A stretch of DNA of 34,135 nucleotides from NCBI GenBank assembly GCA_024692805.1, contig JAILMD010000062.1, positions 1-34,135 on the forward strand, given 5' to 3'. The position numbers were made by a program, and so were the translations under genes. This document shows positions 1-9,040 of the stretch, one piece after another. Numbering within the stretch: the stretch's first letter is position 1; the number at the start of each line of letters is the position of its first letter. The notes under the pieces are model-generated. The model made no database searches and was not told where the DNA came from. It worked only from the letters and a program-made list of their open reading frames with translations. Source of the stretch: a bacterium. GTDB taxonomy: Bacteria; Bacillota; Clostridia; Christensenellales; UBA1242.

Positions 1-61
1 TAAACAACAAATGGGTTAAAGTTTCAGTTTTTCAAACAAACTTTAACCCATTTGTTGTTTA
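1..61. repeat. Perfect 24-bp inverted repeat with 13-nt spacer at the window edge
   Basis: taaacaacaaatgggttaaagttt (1-24) is the exact reverse complement of aaactttaacccatttgttgttta (38-61). Confidence 0.95.
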
Positions 62-548
62 GGTTGTGGTGACCATGATAAAAAACCTTTGCTGTTTTTG
101 GCTCGCTTTCTTCTTTTGCTAAATATGTTATTTCATAAAAGCTAAAACCCAATAAGTTAAGCAGGGGATTAATATAAAATATTTTGTTATGAATATAAAC
201 AAAGCCAATAATAACTAGAATTAAAATTGTTGTTATAAACATTGCCATGTTAGAGATGTCAAAAGATAGTGTAAATAAGATAAAGATTGAGATATAAGCG
301 AAGAAATGTTGATCAGTTATGTTGGTTGTTTTAATAACCTTGATTTGTTCGGTTTTATGGTGGCGCTTGTTTATTGATAAAATAAGGCCAATAGTTCCAA
401 GGGCGATGGCGATAACAAGCAATGTTGTTATAATAATGTTTAAAACATTAAAAGTTCGATTGCCGTTGATTATTTCAACAATCATTTGAATAAAGAGAAG
501 GGCATACATTGGGATAAAAGCACTTAAAAACAATAATAATGACATCAT
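24..548 (-). CDS. Hypothetical multi-pass membrane protein (C-terminus runs into the edge inverted repeat)
   Basis: 174-aa ORF with several hydrophobic segments; stop codon lies at the arm/loop junction of the edge inverted repeat. Confidence 0.6.
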   Translation of the reverse strand: MMSLLLFLSAFIPMYALLFIQMIVEIINGNRTFNVLNIIITTLLVIAIALGTIGLILSINKRHHKTEQIKVIKTTNITDQHFFAYISIFILFTLSFDISNMAMFITTILILVIIGFVYIHNKIFYINPLLNLLGFSFYEITYLAKEESEPKTAKVFYHGHHNLNNKWVKVCLKN

Positions 549-611
549 AACTTTATTGTTTGCAAAAATCTTACTTTTATGAAAACTGCAAATTTAATAA
601 AACAAAACAAA

Positions 612-638
612 AAAAACTGCAAAAATATTGCAGTTTTT
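612..638. terminator. Hairpin terminator (likely bidirectional)
   Basis: AAAAACTGC-aaaaatatt-GCAGTTTTT. Confidence 0.7.
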
Positions 639-707
639 AATTATTTAGTATCAAAATTGCTAGATAGTTTGGTGTTTTCGGTGTGTTATGATAAACAAAA
701 CACTTTT

Positions 708-1304
708 CTATAATGTGAGGCTTGAAGGCAATTTTATTTCAACAACGCCTTGTTTGGCTTTGCAAAGTGGGCACTCATCAAAGGCTTCAAGCCCGGTTGA
801 AGAATAACCACACGCCGAACAAGTCCATTTGGTTGGCTTATCTTTTTTGTAAAGCGTTTTATTTTTGAGTTCGTTATAAAGATATTCAAAAACTTTTTTA
901 TGTTGAACTTCAACTGCTTTAATCTGTTCAAAAAGTGTAACAATATCAGGGAAGTTTTCTTCTTTAGCGACTTTAATAAACTCGGCGTATGCCTTTGCTT
1001 CGTTTTCTTCATCTTCAGCGAGAAGCTTAATGTTTTGAACTAAATCCCATTTTTCCTTAAAGGGGAAGCCTGCGTTAATCTCAATGTTTTTAATAAGTTC
1101 TCCGCTATCGTTTTGAAGGGCTGTGTAAATCATGCGGGCGTGGTTAAATTCTTGATAGGCGATTTTGTCAATAATGTCGGCTAGTGCCTTTTGCCCGTTA
1201 TAGCGCGCGCCATATTCAACAAACTCATAACGGGTTCGTGCTTGACATTCGCTTGCATACGCCCTTGCTAAATTTAAATAAGTTTTACTCTTTTTTAATT
1301 CCAT
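708..1304 (-). CDS. Rubrerythrin (ferritin-like diiron domain plus C-terminal rubredoxin-like domain)
   Basis: N-terminal LARAYASECQARTRYEFVEYGARYNGQ and C-terminal WTCSACGY...DECPLCKAKQ; start chosen at MELKKSKTY, preceded by AAGGAGATC. Confidence 0.93.
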   Translation of the reverse strand: MELKKSKTYLNLARAYASECQARTRYEFVEYGARYNGQKALADIIDKIAYQEFNHARMIYTALQNDSGELIKNIEINAGFPFKEKWDLVQNIKLLAEDEENEAKAYAEFIKVAKEENFPDIVTLFEQIKAVEVQHKKVFEYLYNELKNKTLYKKDKPTKWTCSACGYSSTGLEAFDECPLCKAKQGVVEIKLPSSLTL

Positions 1305-1374
1305 AATTGATCTCCTTAAAATAAGTCTTGCCAAATTAAAAAAAGTTAAAACAACATATTAAATAATATTAGAA

Positions 1375-2301
1375 TTAATCGTTGGGGTTAGAAAAGTCTG
1401 GGATAAAGGTTTCGCTTGCGCTGGTTTCATCTTGAAGAAAAACGTTTGGCATATTTAATTTTTGAGCGTGGGCTATTAGGCGTTTATATTCAAGCGTTTT
1501 TGGGCGTTTATTAATTTCAGGATAAGAGCTTGCTTTATGAAGTGGAATATATTGATTTAAAAGCGAAACATAAGTGTTTTTGCCTAAGGTGTTATTAACA
1601 AAGTTTAAAATTTCAATTCCGTCATCACTGGCGTTTGGTAAAAGAAGGTGCCTAACGATGATTCCTTTTTTCATAAGGCCGTTTTCAATAATATCGTTTT
1701 TAATAAAACTTTTTGCTGAAAGCATGGCAGTTTTACAAATTTCAGGATAATTTTTAGCGTTTGAATATTTAAGCGCATTAGTTTCACTCATATATTTAAA
1801 GTCAAACAGGAAGATATCAACAAACCCTTCAAGCGCTAATATTGTTTCGCTTGTTTCGTAACCGCTCGTGTTATAAACGATAGGAATTTTTGGCTTATAA
1901 ATATTAAGCGCTTCGATTATTCCGCGAACGAAGTGGGTTGGGGTAACAAGGTCAATATTACAAACATTTTTAGTTTCAAGCTCTTTAAAAATTTCTGCTA
2001 GTTCTTTTGGGGTTACAGCCCTTCCGATATTAGCGTTAGAAATCTCATAATTTTGGCAATAAACGCATTTAAGGTTGCAGTTTGAAAAGAAGATAGCGCC
2101 ACAACCATGAGGGGCGTTTTTGCCGCCATTTTCACAGTTGGTTAAATATGGTTCTTCCCAGTTATGAACCATGACTTTTGCTATTCTCATTTCGTTTGTT
2201 GCGCCACAATAACCAACGCTAGTTTTTCTGTCAACATTACATTTTCTTGGGCAAGCATTACAGCAAACTGAATTTATTAAATTTTCAGCATATTTATTCA
2301 T
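1375..2301 (-). CDS. Radical SAM protein, PflX-like (COG1313 type, pyruvate-formate-lyase-activating-enzyme homologue)
   Basis: CNLKCVYCQNYEIS radical SAM CxxxCxxC motif plus N-terminal CCNACPRKCNVDR...GYCGA cysteines. Confidence 0.85.
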   Translation of the reverse strand: MNKYAENLINSVCCNACPRKCNVDRKTSVGYCGATNEMRIAKVMVHNWEEPYLTNCENGGKNAPHGCGAIFFSNCNLKCVYCQNYEISNANIGRAVTPKELAEIFKELETKNVCNIDLVTPTHFVRGIIEALNIYKPKIPIVYNTSGYETSETILALEGFVDIFLFDFKYMSETNALKYSNAKNYPEICKTAMLSAKSFIKNDIIENGLMKKGIIVRHLLLPNASDDGIEILNFVNNTLGKNTYVSLLNQYIPLHKASSYPEINKRPKTLEYKRLIAHAQKLNMPNVFLQDETSASETFIPDFSNPND

Positions 2302-2371
2302 AACTTTAAGTTTAAGGCAAATTAAAAATTTGTCAAACTTATTTAAAAGTAGTGCAATTTTTGGTGGTTAG

Positions 2372-2380
2372 TGATATAAT
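2372..2380 (+). promoter_or_regulatory. Extended -10 promoter element of rlmD
   Basis: TGATATAAT, ending 7 nt before ATG at 2388. Confidence 0.6.
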
Positions 2381-2387
2381 AGGCAAT

Positions 2388-3743
2388 ATGAACAACCTAA
2401 ACAAAAATGACGAATTAACGGTTACTATTGAAAGCCTAGGAATAAATGGCGAAGGTGTTGCCCACGTTGATGGGCAAGTTATTTTTGTTCCTTTTGCATT
2501 GCCAGGCGAAGTTGCCAACATTAGAATAATTAACGCTAAAAGTAAAATTTTAATTGGCAAGGTTATTGAGATTATTAAAAAGAGCGAGTTTAGAGTTAAT
2601 CCGCCTTGCCCATATTTTACGCAGTGTGGGGGATGCGATCTTCAACACCTTAGTTATGATAAAGCGCTTGAATTTAAGCGCGATCTAGTTGCTGGCAATT
2701 TAAAAAACATTGGTAAGGTTGAACTCAAGGTTGATGATTGTTATGGGGCTGAGCCTTACTATTATAGAAACAAGGTGGCCTTTCCTGTTGTTTATGACGG
2801 AAAAGCAACAAAAATAGGAATGTTTAGGGAACTTTCACATAAACTCATTGAAACCCAAAACTGCATAATTACGCAAGATTATTGTGAAAAGCTGTTAAAA
2901 ATAACAAACAATTACTTAAACAAGTTTAAAATCAAAGGTTATAACGAAGAGACCGGCGAGGGAGACGTTCGCCATCTTGTTGCAAGAAATGTTGATGGTC
3001 ACCTTATTGTTACGCTTGTTGCAACAAAAAAAGACCTTGCTGGGCTTAACGAATATTATAAAGCGCTTAAGGCAGAGTTTAACATTTCGCTTTGGCTCAA
3101 CATTAACACTGCAAGAAATAATGTTATTTTTGGCAAAGAATTTATTTTCATTGCAGGAGAGAAAGAGATTGACGCTAACATTTGTGGGCTTAAAGTTTCA
3201 ATAAACCCTGCTAGTTTTATGCAGGTTAATGATAAAATTAGGGATAAAATTTATAGCGAAGTTTTAAGAAATATTAGCAAGGGAAGCGTTGTTATTGATG
3301 CGTTTAGTGGCGCTGGTGTTATGACTGGCATATGTTCTCAAGTTGCCCGATATTGCTATGGTTTAGAGATTGTTCCGGAAGCGGTTAAAGATGCTGACAA
3401 CCTAAAAATTCGCAATAATTTAGCTAATATTACAAATATTTGTGGCGATTGTGCAGAAACTTTACCAAAACTTGCGAGAGAATTAAGCGGAGAAAAAGAC
3501 TTAATTTTAATATTAGACCCACCACGTAAGGGTGTTGACATAAAAATTATTGGGGCAATTAGTGAACTAAAACCCAAAAAAATAATTTATGTTTCTTGCG
3601 ACAGCAGCACGCTTTCTCGTGATGTTAAATTGATTTTAGATAATAACGAAGGCTATAAAATTACTAGAGTTTCGCCATTTGATATGTTTCCACAAACTAG
3701 GCACGTTGAAACACTTTTAATTTTAGAAAAGGAGAAAAACTAA
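2388..3743 (+). CDS. rlmD: 23S rRNA (uracil-5-)-methyltransferase, RlmD/RumA family
   Basis: TRAM domain start (VTIESLGINGEGVAHVDGQVIFVPFALPGE), Fe-S cysteines CPYFTQCGGCDLQHLSY, DPPRKG and YVSCDSSTLSRD motifs. Confidence 0.92.
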   Translation: MNNLNKNDELTVTIESLGINGEGVAHVDGQVIFVPFALPGEVANIRIINAKSKILIGKVIEIIKKSEFRVNPPCPYFTQCGGCDLQHLSYDKALEFKRDLVAGNLKNIGKVELKVDDCYGAEPYYYRNKVAFPVVYDGKATKIGMFRELSHKLIETQNCIITQDYCEKLLKITNNYLNKFKIKGYNEETGEGDVRHLVARNVDGHLIVTLVATKKDLAGLNEYYKALKAEFNISLWLNINTARNNVIFGKEFIFIAGEKEIDANICGLKVSINPASFMQVNDKIRDKIYSEVLRNISKGSVVIDAFSGAGVMTGICSQVARYCYGLEIVPEAVKDADNLKIRNNLANITNICGDCAETLPKLARELSGEKDLILILDPPRKGVDIKIIGAISELKPKKIIYVSCDSSTLSRDVKLILDNNEGYKITRVSPFDMFPQTRHVETLLILEKEKN

Positions 3744-4021
3744 TGAACGAAGCAGAATTATTTAAACTTGCGCAAGAACTTGATGAAGAGGTTAGCCTAA
3801 CAGATTATTGCCAGCCAGAAAATGAAGACTTTGATAATAGTGAGTTTACTAAAGATATTGAAAGTAAAACAGAAAATCTGCAAAACAAAGAGATATCGGT
3901 TAAAAAAGCTGAAGAAAAACATAAAAAAGACGCCCAAAAGAGCGTTGATAAGTTTAAAGACCAATATTTCTCATATTATGATGATATTAAAATTGATTCT
4001 CATAAGGTAACTGATTGGTAA
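3743..4021 (+). CDS. Hypothetical small highly charged protein
   Basis: 92-aa ORF overlapping the rlmD stop by one base (TAATG), SD AAGGAG upstream; rich in Lys/Glu/Asp. Confidence 0.65.
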   Translation: MNEAELFKLAQELDEEVSLTDYCQPENEDFDNSEFTKDIESKTENLQNKEISVKKAEEKHKKDAQKSVDKFKDQYFSYYDDIKIDSHKVTDW

Positions 4022-4024
4022 GAA

Positions 4025-4053
4025 AAAACCGCACCTAGTGCGGTTTTTTTATT
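4025..4053. terminator. Hairpin terminator between convergent genes
   Basis: aaaaCCGCACctaGTGCGGttttttt. Confidence 0.85.
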
Positions 4054-4060
4054 TTTAAAA

Positions 4061-4981
4061 CTATTTTAAATATGCCTTAATTATTGCTTCTTCGGCTTGT
4101 TTTTCTGTTAAGCCAAGCGTCATAAGTTTAACTAATTGTTCGCCAGCAATTTTTCCAATTTGCGCTTCGTGAATTAATTCTGCATTAGAATTTTTAGCGT
4201 CAATTTGAGGAATTGAAACAATTCTTGAATTATCGCAAATAAGCCCATCACATTCAACGTGGCCAAAACAAGCATTATTTCCAACAAGGTTAGAGTTGAA
4301 TTGTTGGTAACTTGAATCCATTGCAACGCTTCTGCTAACGACCTTTGCTGAAGAACCTTTGCCATCAAGATTAATTAAAAATGAGGTTGTTGCTTTTTGT
4401 TTTCCGTCAGTTTTAATTTTTTCTTTAACAACGATATGAGCGTTATTAGAAAGGTAGGCGGTTGTTTTTCTTTCAGCAAAGTTAACGCCTTTAATTTGAA
4501 CGGTTTCCATTTCAAAGGTTGAATTTTCGCCAACGTTTAAAATAGTTGTTGGGCTAAGGTCTTTTGGCGCACCGTTTCCAATTCCAAGGTGTTTTTCAAT
4601 ATAGGTTACTTTGCAGTTTTTACCAATTTTGAAAGCGTGAATTCCGTTATGAGAACTCTTTTTGTCGCTTGCGTTATGAATTCCGCAGCCGGCAACGATA
4701 GTAACAACGCTGTTATCACCGATATAAAAATCGTTATAAACAAGGTCATCAATTCCGCCACTAGTAATAATAACAGGGATATGAACGCTCTCGTTAATTG
4801 TGTTTGGCTTGATAACAATGTCAATTCCTGGTTTGTCGCCTTTAGGAATAATATCAATGTTTGCTGAACTAGACCTAGCAAGCCCTTGGCCATTTTTTCT
4901 AATGTTAAACGCACCCTGGGGAACAGAGTGAAGGTCAGCAATTTGTTTTAGAAGGTCTTTATCAATTTTGGTTAATTCCAT
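4061..4981 (-). CDS. SufB/SufD family Fe-S cluster assembly scaffold (short form)
   Basis: GHVECDGLICDNSRIVSIPQIDAKNSNAELIHEAQIGKI...LMTLGLTEKQAEEAII SufB/D C-terminal signature; adjacent to sufC. Confidence 0.9.
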   Translation of the reverse strand: MELTKIDKDLLKQIADLHSVPQGAFNIRKNGQGLARSSSANIDIIPKGDKPGIDIVIKPNTINESVHIPVIITSGGIDDLVYNDFYIGDNSVVTIVAGCGIHNASDKKSSHNGIHAFKIGKNCKVTYIEKHLGIGNGAPKDLSPTTILNVGENSTFEMETVQIKGVNFAERKTTAYLSNNAHIVVKEKIKTDGKQKATTSFLINLDGKGSSAKVVSRSVAMDSSYQQFNSNLVGNNACFGHVECDGLICDNSRIVSIPQIDAKNSNAELIHEAQIGKIAGEQLVKLMTLGLTEKQAEEAIIKAYLK

Positions 4982-5697
4982 TAATCGTTCCTCCTAAGTT
5001 TGTTACAATAACTTGGCGCAAGCGTTGATAAAACTTCTTCAGGTTTTCCGGCTTTAGTTATATTGCCATTATCTAAAACAATAACAACATCAGCCTTTTT
5101 AAGTAATTTTTCTTGGTGGCTAACGATTATGTTAGTTGCCTTTTTGTTTTTTAGAGAACTGAAAATATCAACAAGGGCGTCAAAACTCCAGATATCAATT
5201 CCTGCTTCAGGCTCGTCAAAGATATTAAGAGCAGCGTTTCTTGCTAATGCCGTTGCGATTTCAATTCTTTTAAGCTCACCGCCAGAAAGCTTGTTATCAA
5301 GCTCGCGATCAAGATAATCTCTTGCGCAAAGTCCAACAGCGCTAAGGTAATGGCAGGTTTCAGTTAAATTGTTTTCCTTTCCGCTAGCGAGCTCTAGAAT
5401 ATCTTTAACGGTTAGGCCTTTAAACCTAACAGGACTTTGAAATGCAAAACTAAGCCCTAAATTAGCGCGGTCAGTTGGAGATAGGGCAGTTATATTTTTC
5501 CCGTTATAGTTGATTTCACCGCTTGTTGGCTTAATTACTCCCATAATAATTTTAGCGAGCGTGCTTTTACCGCTTCCGTTAGGGCCGGTTATAGCGTAAG
5601 TTAAGCCATCTTCAAATGTAAAATCAATCTTTTTTAATATTTCAGTTTTAGATTTTTTATCAGAAACTGAATAACTAATATTTTTTAGTTTGAGCAT
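4981..5697 (-). CDS. sufC: Fe-S cluster assembly ATPase SufC
   Basis: Walker A GPNGSGKST, LSGGELKRIEIA signature, DEPEAGIDIW typical of SufC. Confidence 0.93.
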   Translation of the reverse strand: MLKLKNISYSVSDKKSKTEILKKIDFTFEDGLTYAITGPNGSGKSTLAKIIMGVIKPTSGEINYNGKNITALSPTDRANLGLSFAFQSPVRFKGLTVKDILELASGKENNLTETCHYLSAVGLCARDYLDRELDNKLSGGELKRIEIATALARNAALNIFDEPEAGIDIWSFDALVDIFSSLKNKKATNIIVSHQEKLLKKADVVIVLDNGNITKAGKPEEVLSTLAPSYCNKLRRND

Positions 5698-5775
5698 ATT
5701 GCCTCCAATAAGATTATAAACAAAAACTAAATAAAAATCAATTGTATTGGCTTAAATTAGATATATATATTTTTA

Positions 5776-5804
5776 TTGCTTAAAAAGAATTTCTGTGATA
5801 TAAT
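5776..5804 (+). promoter_or_regulatory. SigA-type promoter of tyrS
   Basis: TTGCTT (5776-5781), 17-nt spacer, TATAAT with extended TGn; followed by leader with AAGGAG SD. Confidence 0.7.
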
Positions 5805-5825
5805 CTCATTATTAAGGAGAAAGTT

Positions 5826-7049
5826 ATGAAAATTCACGGGCAAAATCTATTTGACTTTTTAAAGGATAGAGGGCTTATTTATCAATCAACTAATATGAGT
5901 GAGGTTGAAAAAATGCTTAACAGCAATAAGCCTTGCACTTTCTATATCGGTTTTGATCCAACTGCAAGTGCTTTGCATATTGGGCATCTTTGTTCTCTTA
6001 GAACTTTTAAATATCTTCAAGAAGCCGGCCATAGAGGAATTTTGCTTATTGGTGGTGCAACCGGACATATTGGGGATCCAACAGGCAGAAGAGATATGCG
6101 CAAGATGTTAACATCAAATGAAATAGAAGCAAATGTTAAAAAGATTAAAGAGTTAGTTAAACAATTTGTTAAAACTGATGGTGATAATCCTGCTATTATT
6201 GTTAACAATAACGATTGGATGAAAAATTTTAGTTATATTGATTTTTTAAGAGATGTTGGAACATATTTTAATGTTAATGTTATGCTTTCAACTGATGCTT
6301 GTAAAGAAAGGCTCGCTAGTGGCGGATTAACATTCTTAGAGATGGGATATTCTCTTATTCAGGCTCACGATTTTGAGCAACTATTTAAAGACTATGGCTG
6401 CTCTCTTCAAGTTGGCGGAAGTGATCAATGGGCAAATATGGTTGCTGGTTGTGATCTTATTAGAAAAAAATATGCTAAAGATGTTCAAACGCTAACAACT
6501 CCACTTTTACTTAACTCAAAAGGCGAGAAAATGGGCAAGTCAACAGGTGGGGCTATTTGGTTAACTGAAGAAAAATTTAGCGTTTACGATTTTTACCAAT
6601 ACTTTATGAACGTTGATGATAGCGACGTTTTAACCCTTCTTAGATGGTTTAGTGATTACAGCAATCAAGAAATTGAAAAAATTATGGCTGGTGATATCAG
6701 GCAAGCCAAAAAGATTATGGCGTTTAGCATAACAAAACTTGTTCACGGCGAAGAAAAAGCCAAACTTGCTGAGAAAACTGCTAGCGAAATTTTTAGCGGA
6801 AATGGGGCAAGCGAAAATATGCAAACTGAAAATGTTAAAATTAGTGAAAACGCAATAAACATTTGTGATCTTTTAACATTGGTTAAACTTGCGCCAAGCA
6901 AGAGCGAAGCCAGAAGGCTCGTTGAGCAGGGCGGAATAAGCGTTGATAAAGTTAAAGTTGTTGATCCTAAGGTCGAAATAAAAGCGAGCGGTGAAGTTAT
7001 CGTTCAAAAAGGCAAAAAGATATTTGTTAAAGTGGTTTTCGGTAAATAG
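5826..7049 (+). CDS. tyrS: Tyrosyl-tRNA synthetase
   Basis: YIGFDPTASALHIGHLC (HIGH), KMGKSTGGAIWL (KMSKS-type), C-terminal S4-like domain. Confidence 0.96.
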   Translation: MKIHGQNLFDFLKDRGLIYQSTNMSEVEKMLNSNKPCTFYIGFDPTASALHIGHLCSLRTFKYLQEAGHRGILLIGGATGHIGDPTGRRDMRKMLTSNEIEANVKKIKELVKQFVKTDGDNPAIIVNNNDWMKNFSYIDFLRDVGTYFNVNVMLSTDACKERLASGGLTFLEMGYSLIQAHDFEQLFKDYGCSLQVGGSDQWANMVAGCDLIRKKYAKDVQTLTTPLLLNSKGEKMGKSTGGAIWLTEEKFSVYDFYQYFMNVDDSDVLTLLRWFSDYSNQEIEKIMAGDIRQAKKIMAFSITKLVHGEEKAKLAEKTASEIFSGNGASENMQTENVKISENAINICDLLTLVKLAPSKSEARRLVEQGGISVDKVKVVDPKVEIKASGEVIVQKGKKIFVKVVFGK

Positions 7050-7153
7050 ATAGTCAAAAATAAAAAGTTGCTTAATTTATTTGCGTTTTTTATCTATTTA
7101 TTGTAAAATATAATTAGCTACACTAGATAGTGGCATAAAAAGGAGCAGAAATT

Positions 7154-7426
7154 ATGAAAATTTCAGACATCAGAGTTCGTATTGTTAAAAACGAAACAAG
7201 CAAAATTAAAGGGAGCGTTTCATTAACTATTGATGATAGCATTATCGTTCATGACATCAAAGTTATTGAAAGCAACGAAGGCGGTTATTTCATTGCTATG
7301 CCTAGCAGAAAAACTCCTGACGGCTCATTTAAAGATGTTGTTCATCCTGCTAACCAAGAAACTCGTGAAATGATGCAAAAACTCATTCTTGAGGCTTTTG
7401 AAGCAGAACTTAACAAAGCTGAATAG
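7154..7426 (+). CDS. spoVG: Septation/sporulation regulator SpoVG
   Basis: MKISDIRVRIV...GSVSLTIDDSIIVHDIKVIESNEGGYFIAMPSRKTPDGSFKDVVHPANQETR; SD AAGGAG. Confidence 0.96.
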   Translation: MKISDIRVRIVKNETSKIKGSVSLTIDDSIIVHDIKVIESNEGGYFIAMPSRKTPDGSFKDVVHPANQETREMMQKLILEAFEAELNKAE

Positions 7427-7461
7427 TCTTAACATATTTTAATTTTTAATTTAACTAAATC

Positions 7462-7490
7462 AAAAACAACTAGGTTGTCTAGTTGTTTTT
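7462..7490 (+). terminator. Terminator downstream of spoVG
   Basis: AAAAACAACTAG-gttgt-CTAGTTGTTTTT. Confidence 0.85.
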
Positions 7491-7521
7491 TTGTGTTAAG
7501 TGGGTAATAAATTATAATAAT

Positions 7522-7550
7522 TTGACTTTTTGTTAGAAAAATGGTATAAT
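7522..7550 (+). promoter_or_regulatory. Strong SigA-type promoter immediately before the 7560 ATG
   Basis: TTGACT, 17-nt spacer, TGG-TATAAT extended -10; ATG 10 nt after the last T of the -10. Confidence 0.8.
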
Positions 7551-7559
7551 ATAAGCGTT

Positions 7560-8981
7560 ATGTTGAGTTATAGAAGTGTAAATTTAAATAACTTTAAAAA
7601 ATTTATTGACCTTGTTAATAATGTAAATTTTAAAGACAAAAAAGAGTATATGAATGCATTAGAATATGTAACAAGTGCTCTTGATTTTTGCGTTAATAAA
7701 AATAATCAGTTAAGCCAGGCCCAAGCCAATGTTGTTGCAACTGTTTTAACAAAGTTAATTGCAACTGATATGAATCTTAACGTTAATGTTGATTTTGACT
7801 TAAATCAAACTTCAACAGTTCCTGTTTGTTATTATCCTCAAACTAGAACTGTTTTGTTTTATTATTTCAATAATAGCGTTCAAAGAAATAATGTTTGCGC
7901 TGAACTTGTTAAAGCGTTTAATGTTCCTAATATTTCATCAAAAGAGGGTGCTAAATATGAGGCTTATGCTTGGCTTCTTCAATCAATTGGTCATGAATTA
8001 AGGCACGCAATTCAAGACGATTATTTAAATAAGAAAATTAAAATAACGATTAATAATGACGAAGATAAATTTGTTTTTGGACAAGTTGTTAACGAATATA
8101 GAGCAGTTGTTCATAAGTTTGCTGAAATTTTATATAACAAGCATCACGACGATTTCTTATTTGAAAAGGAAGCAGATTTCTTTGGATATCGCTGTTTCTG
8201 TGATAACGCAAATAAATTTATTGAATCACCATATTATATGAGCACTGTTAGAGTTTTTAAACTTTATGGGTTGAACCAAGGCCGACAACTTAAATCGCAA
8301 TCTTATTCTAGCATTATTGAAAGAGTTTATGTTAATTCATTTAAAGATAGGTTTGATTCAGCTCAAACAAACGCTGAAAAGAAGGCAGTTTTAAATGAGT
8401 TTACTAACGAGATGACGGCGGACCTTGATAGAATTTTAAAACAGCCTGAAGTTGATGAATTGTTAAGCCATTATCCTGAATTAAAAAATGTTTTCTCTAA
8501 TAACGGTGAGGTTAAAGATTTGACTTACTTTATGAGGCAATACAGCAGGAATATGGAAATTTTAGAGCATAGCACTGATAAGGCAAACGCTAGGCAGGTT
8601 AAACAAGATTTTGTTAAAAGATTAAATAGATATTTAGCAGGCAATGATGTTGCAAGATATACTTACTCAATGTTCTTAGCTATTAAGAATAATGATGTTA
8701 ATGCGTTAGATCTAGATGGAATAAGAAAATTTATTTCAAAGTCACACGATAATCAAATTTGCTTGGGTAGTTCTATTGATAAGTTTGTTGATTTAATGTT
8801 AAGAGATTATATTTATTCAATTAACATAGACGAACGACAAAGTTTTTATCATGATTATGGCTTGTTTGTTGATGCGGTTTTCAATCAAAAAGGTTTAAGA
8901 GATGAAATTGATGAGTCACTTTTTGAAATAAACAAGCATCTTTATAAAGAAAACGTTTTTGGTAAAGAACTTAGAAAATAA
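7560..8981 (+). CDS. Uncharacterised protein with a zincin-like HExxH metallopeptidase motif
   Basis: SIGHELRHAIQDDY (HELRH) and downstream FEKEADFFGYRCF; no signal peptide visible. Start set at MLSYRSVNLNN rather than TTG 7530. Confidence 0.75.
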   Translation: MLSYRSVNLNNFKKFIDLVNNVNFKDKKEYMNALEYVTSALDFCVNKNNQLSQAQANVVATVLTKLIATDMNLNVNVDFDLNQTSTVPVCYYPQTRTVLFYYFNNSVQRNNVCAELVKAFNVPNISSKEGAKYEAYAWLLQSIGHELRHAIQDDYLNKKIKITINNDEDKFVFGQVVNEYRAVVHKFAEILYNKHHDDFLFEKEADFFGYRCFCDNANKFIESPYYMSTVRVFKLYGLNQGRQLKSQSYSSIIERVYVNSFKDRFDSAQTNAEKKAVLNEFTNEMTADLDRILKQPEVDELLSHYPELKNVFSNNGEVKDLTYFMRQYSRNMEILEHSTDKANARQVKQDFVKRLNRYLAGNDVARYTYSMFLAIKNNDVNALDLDGIRKFISKSHDNQICLGSSIDKFVDLMLRDYIYSINIDERQSFYHDYGLFVDAVFNQKGLRDEIDESLFEINKHLYKENVFGKELRK

Positions 8982-9006
8982 AATATGGCTTAGGCCATAT
9001 TTTTTA
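8980..9006 (+). terminator. Terminator overlapping the stop codon of the 7560-8981 CDS
   Basis: AAAATATGGC-ttag-GCCATATTTTtt. Confidence 0.75.
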
Positions 9007-9040
9007 TTCCAAAAATATTAGGTTAATCATAAAATGAAGT

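Noticed and set aside
734-1012. Antisense/alternate-frame ORFs inside rubrerythrin, sufB/D, dnaE, valS and other genes
   Set aside because: They overlap strongly supported coding regions, lack SD and recognisable protein features.
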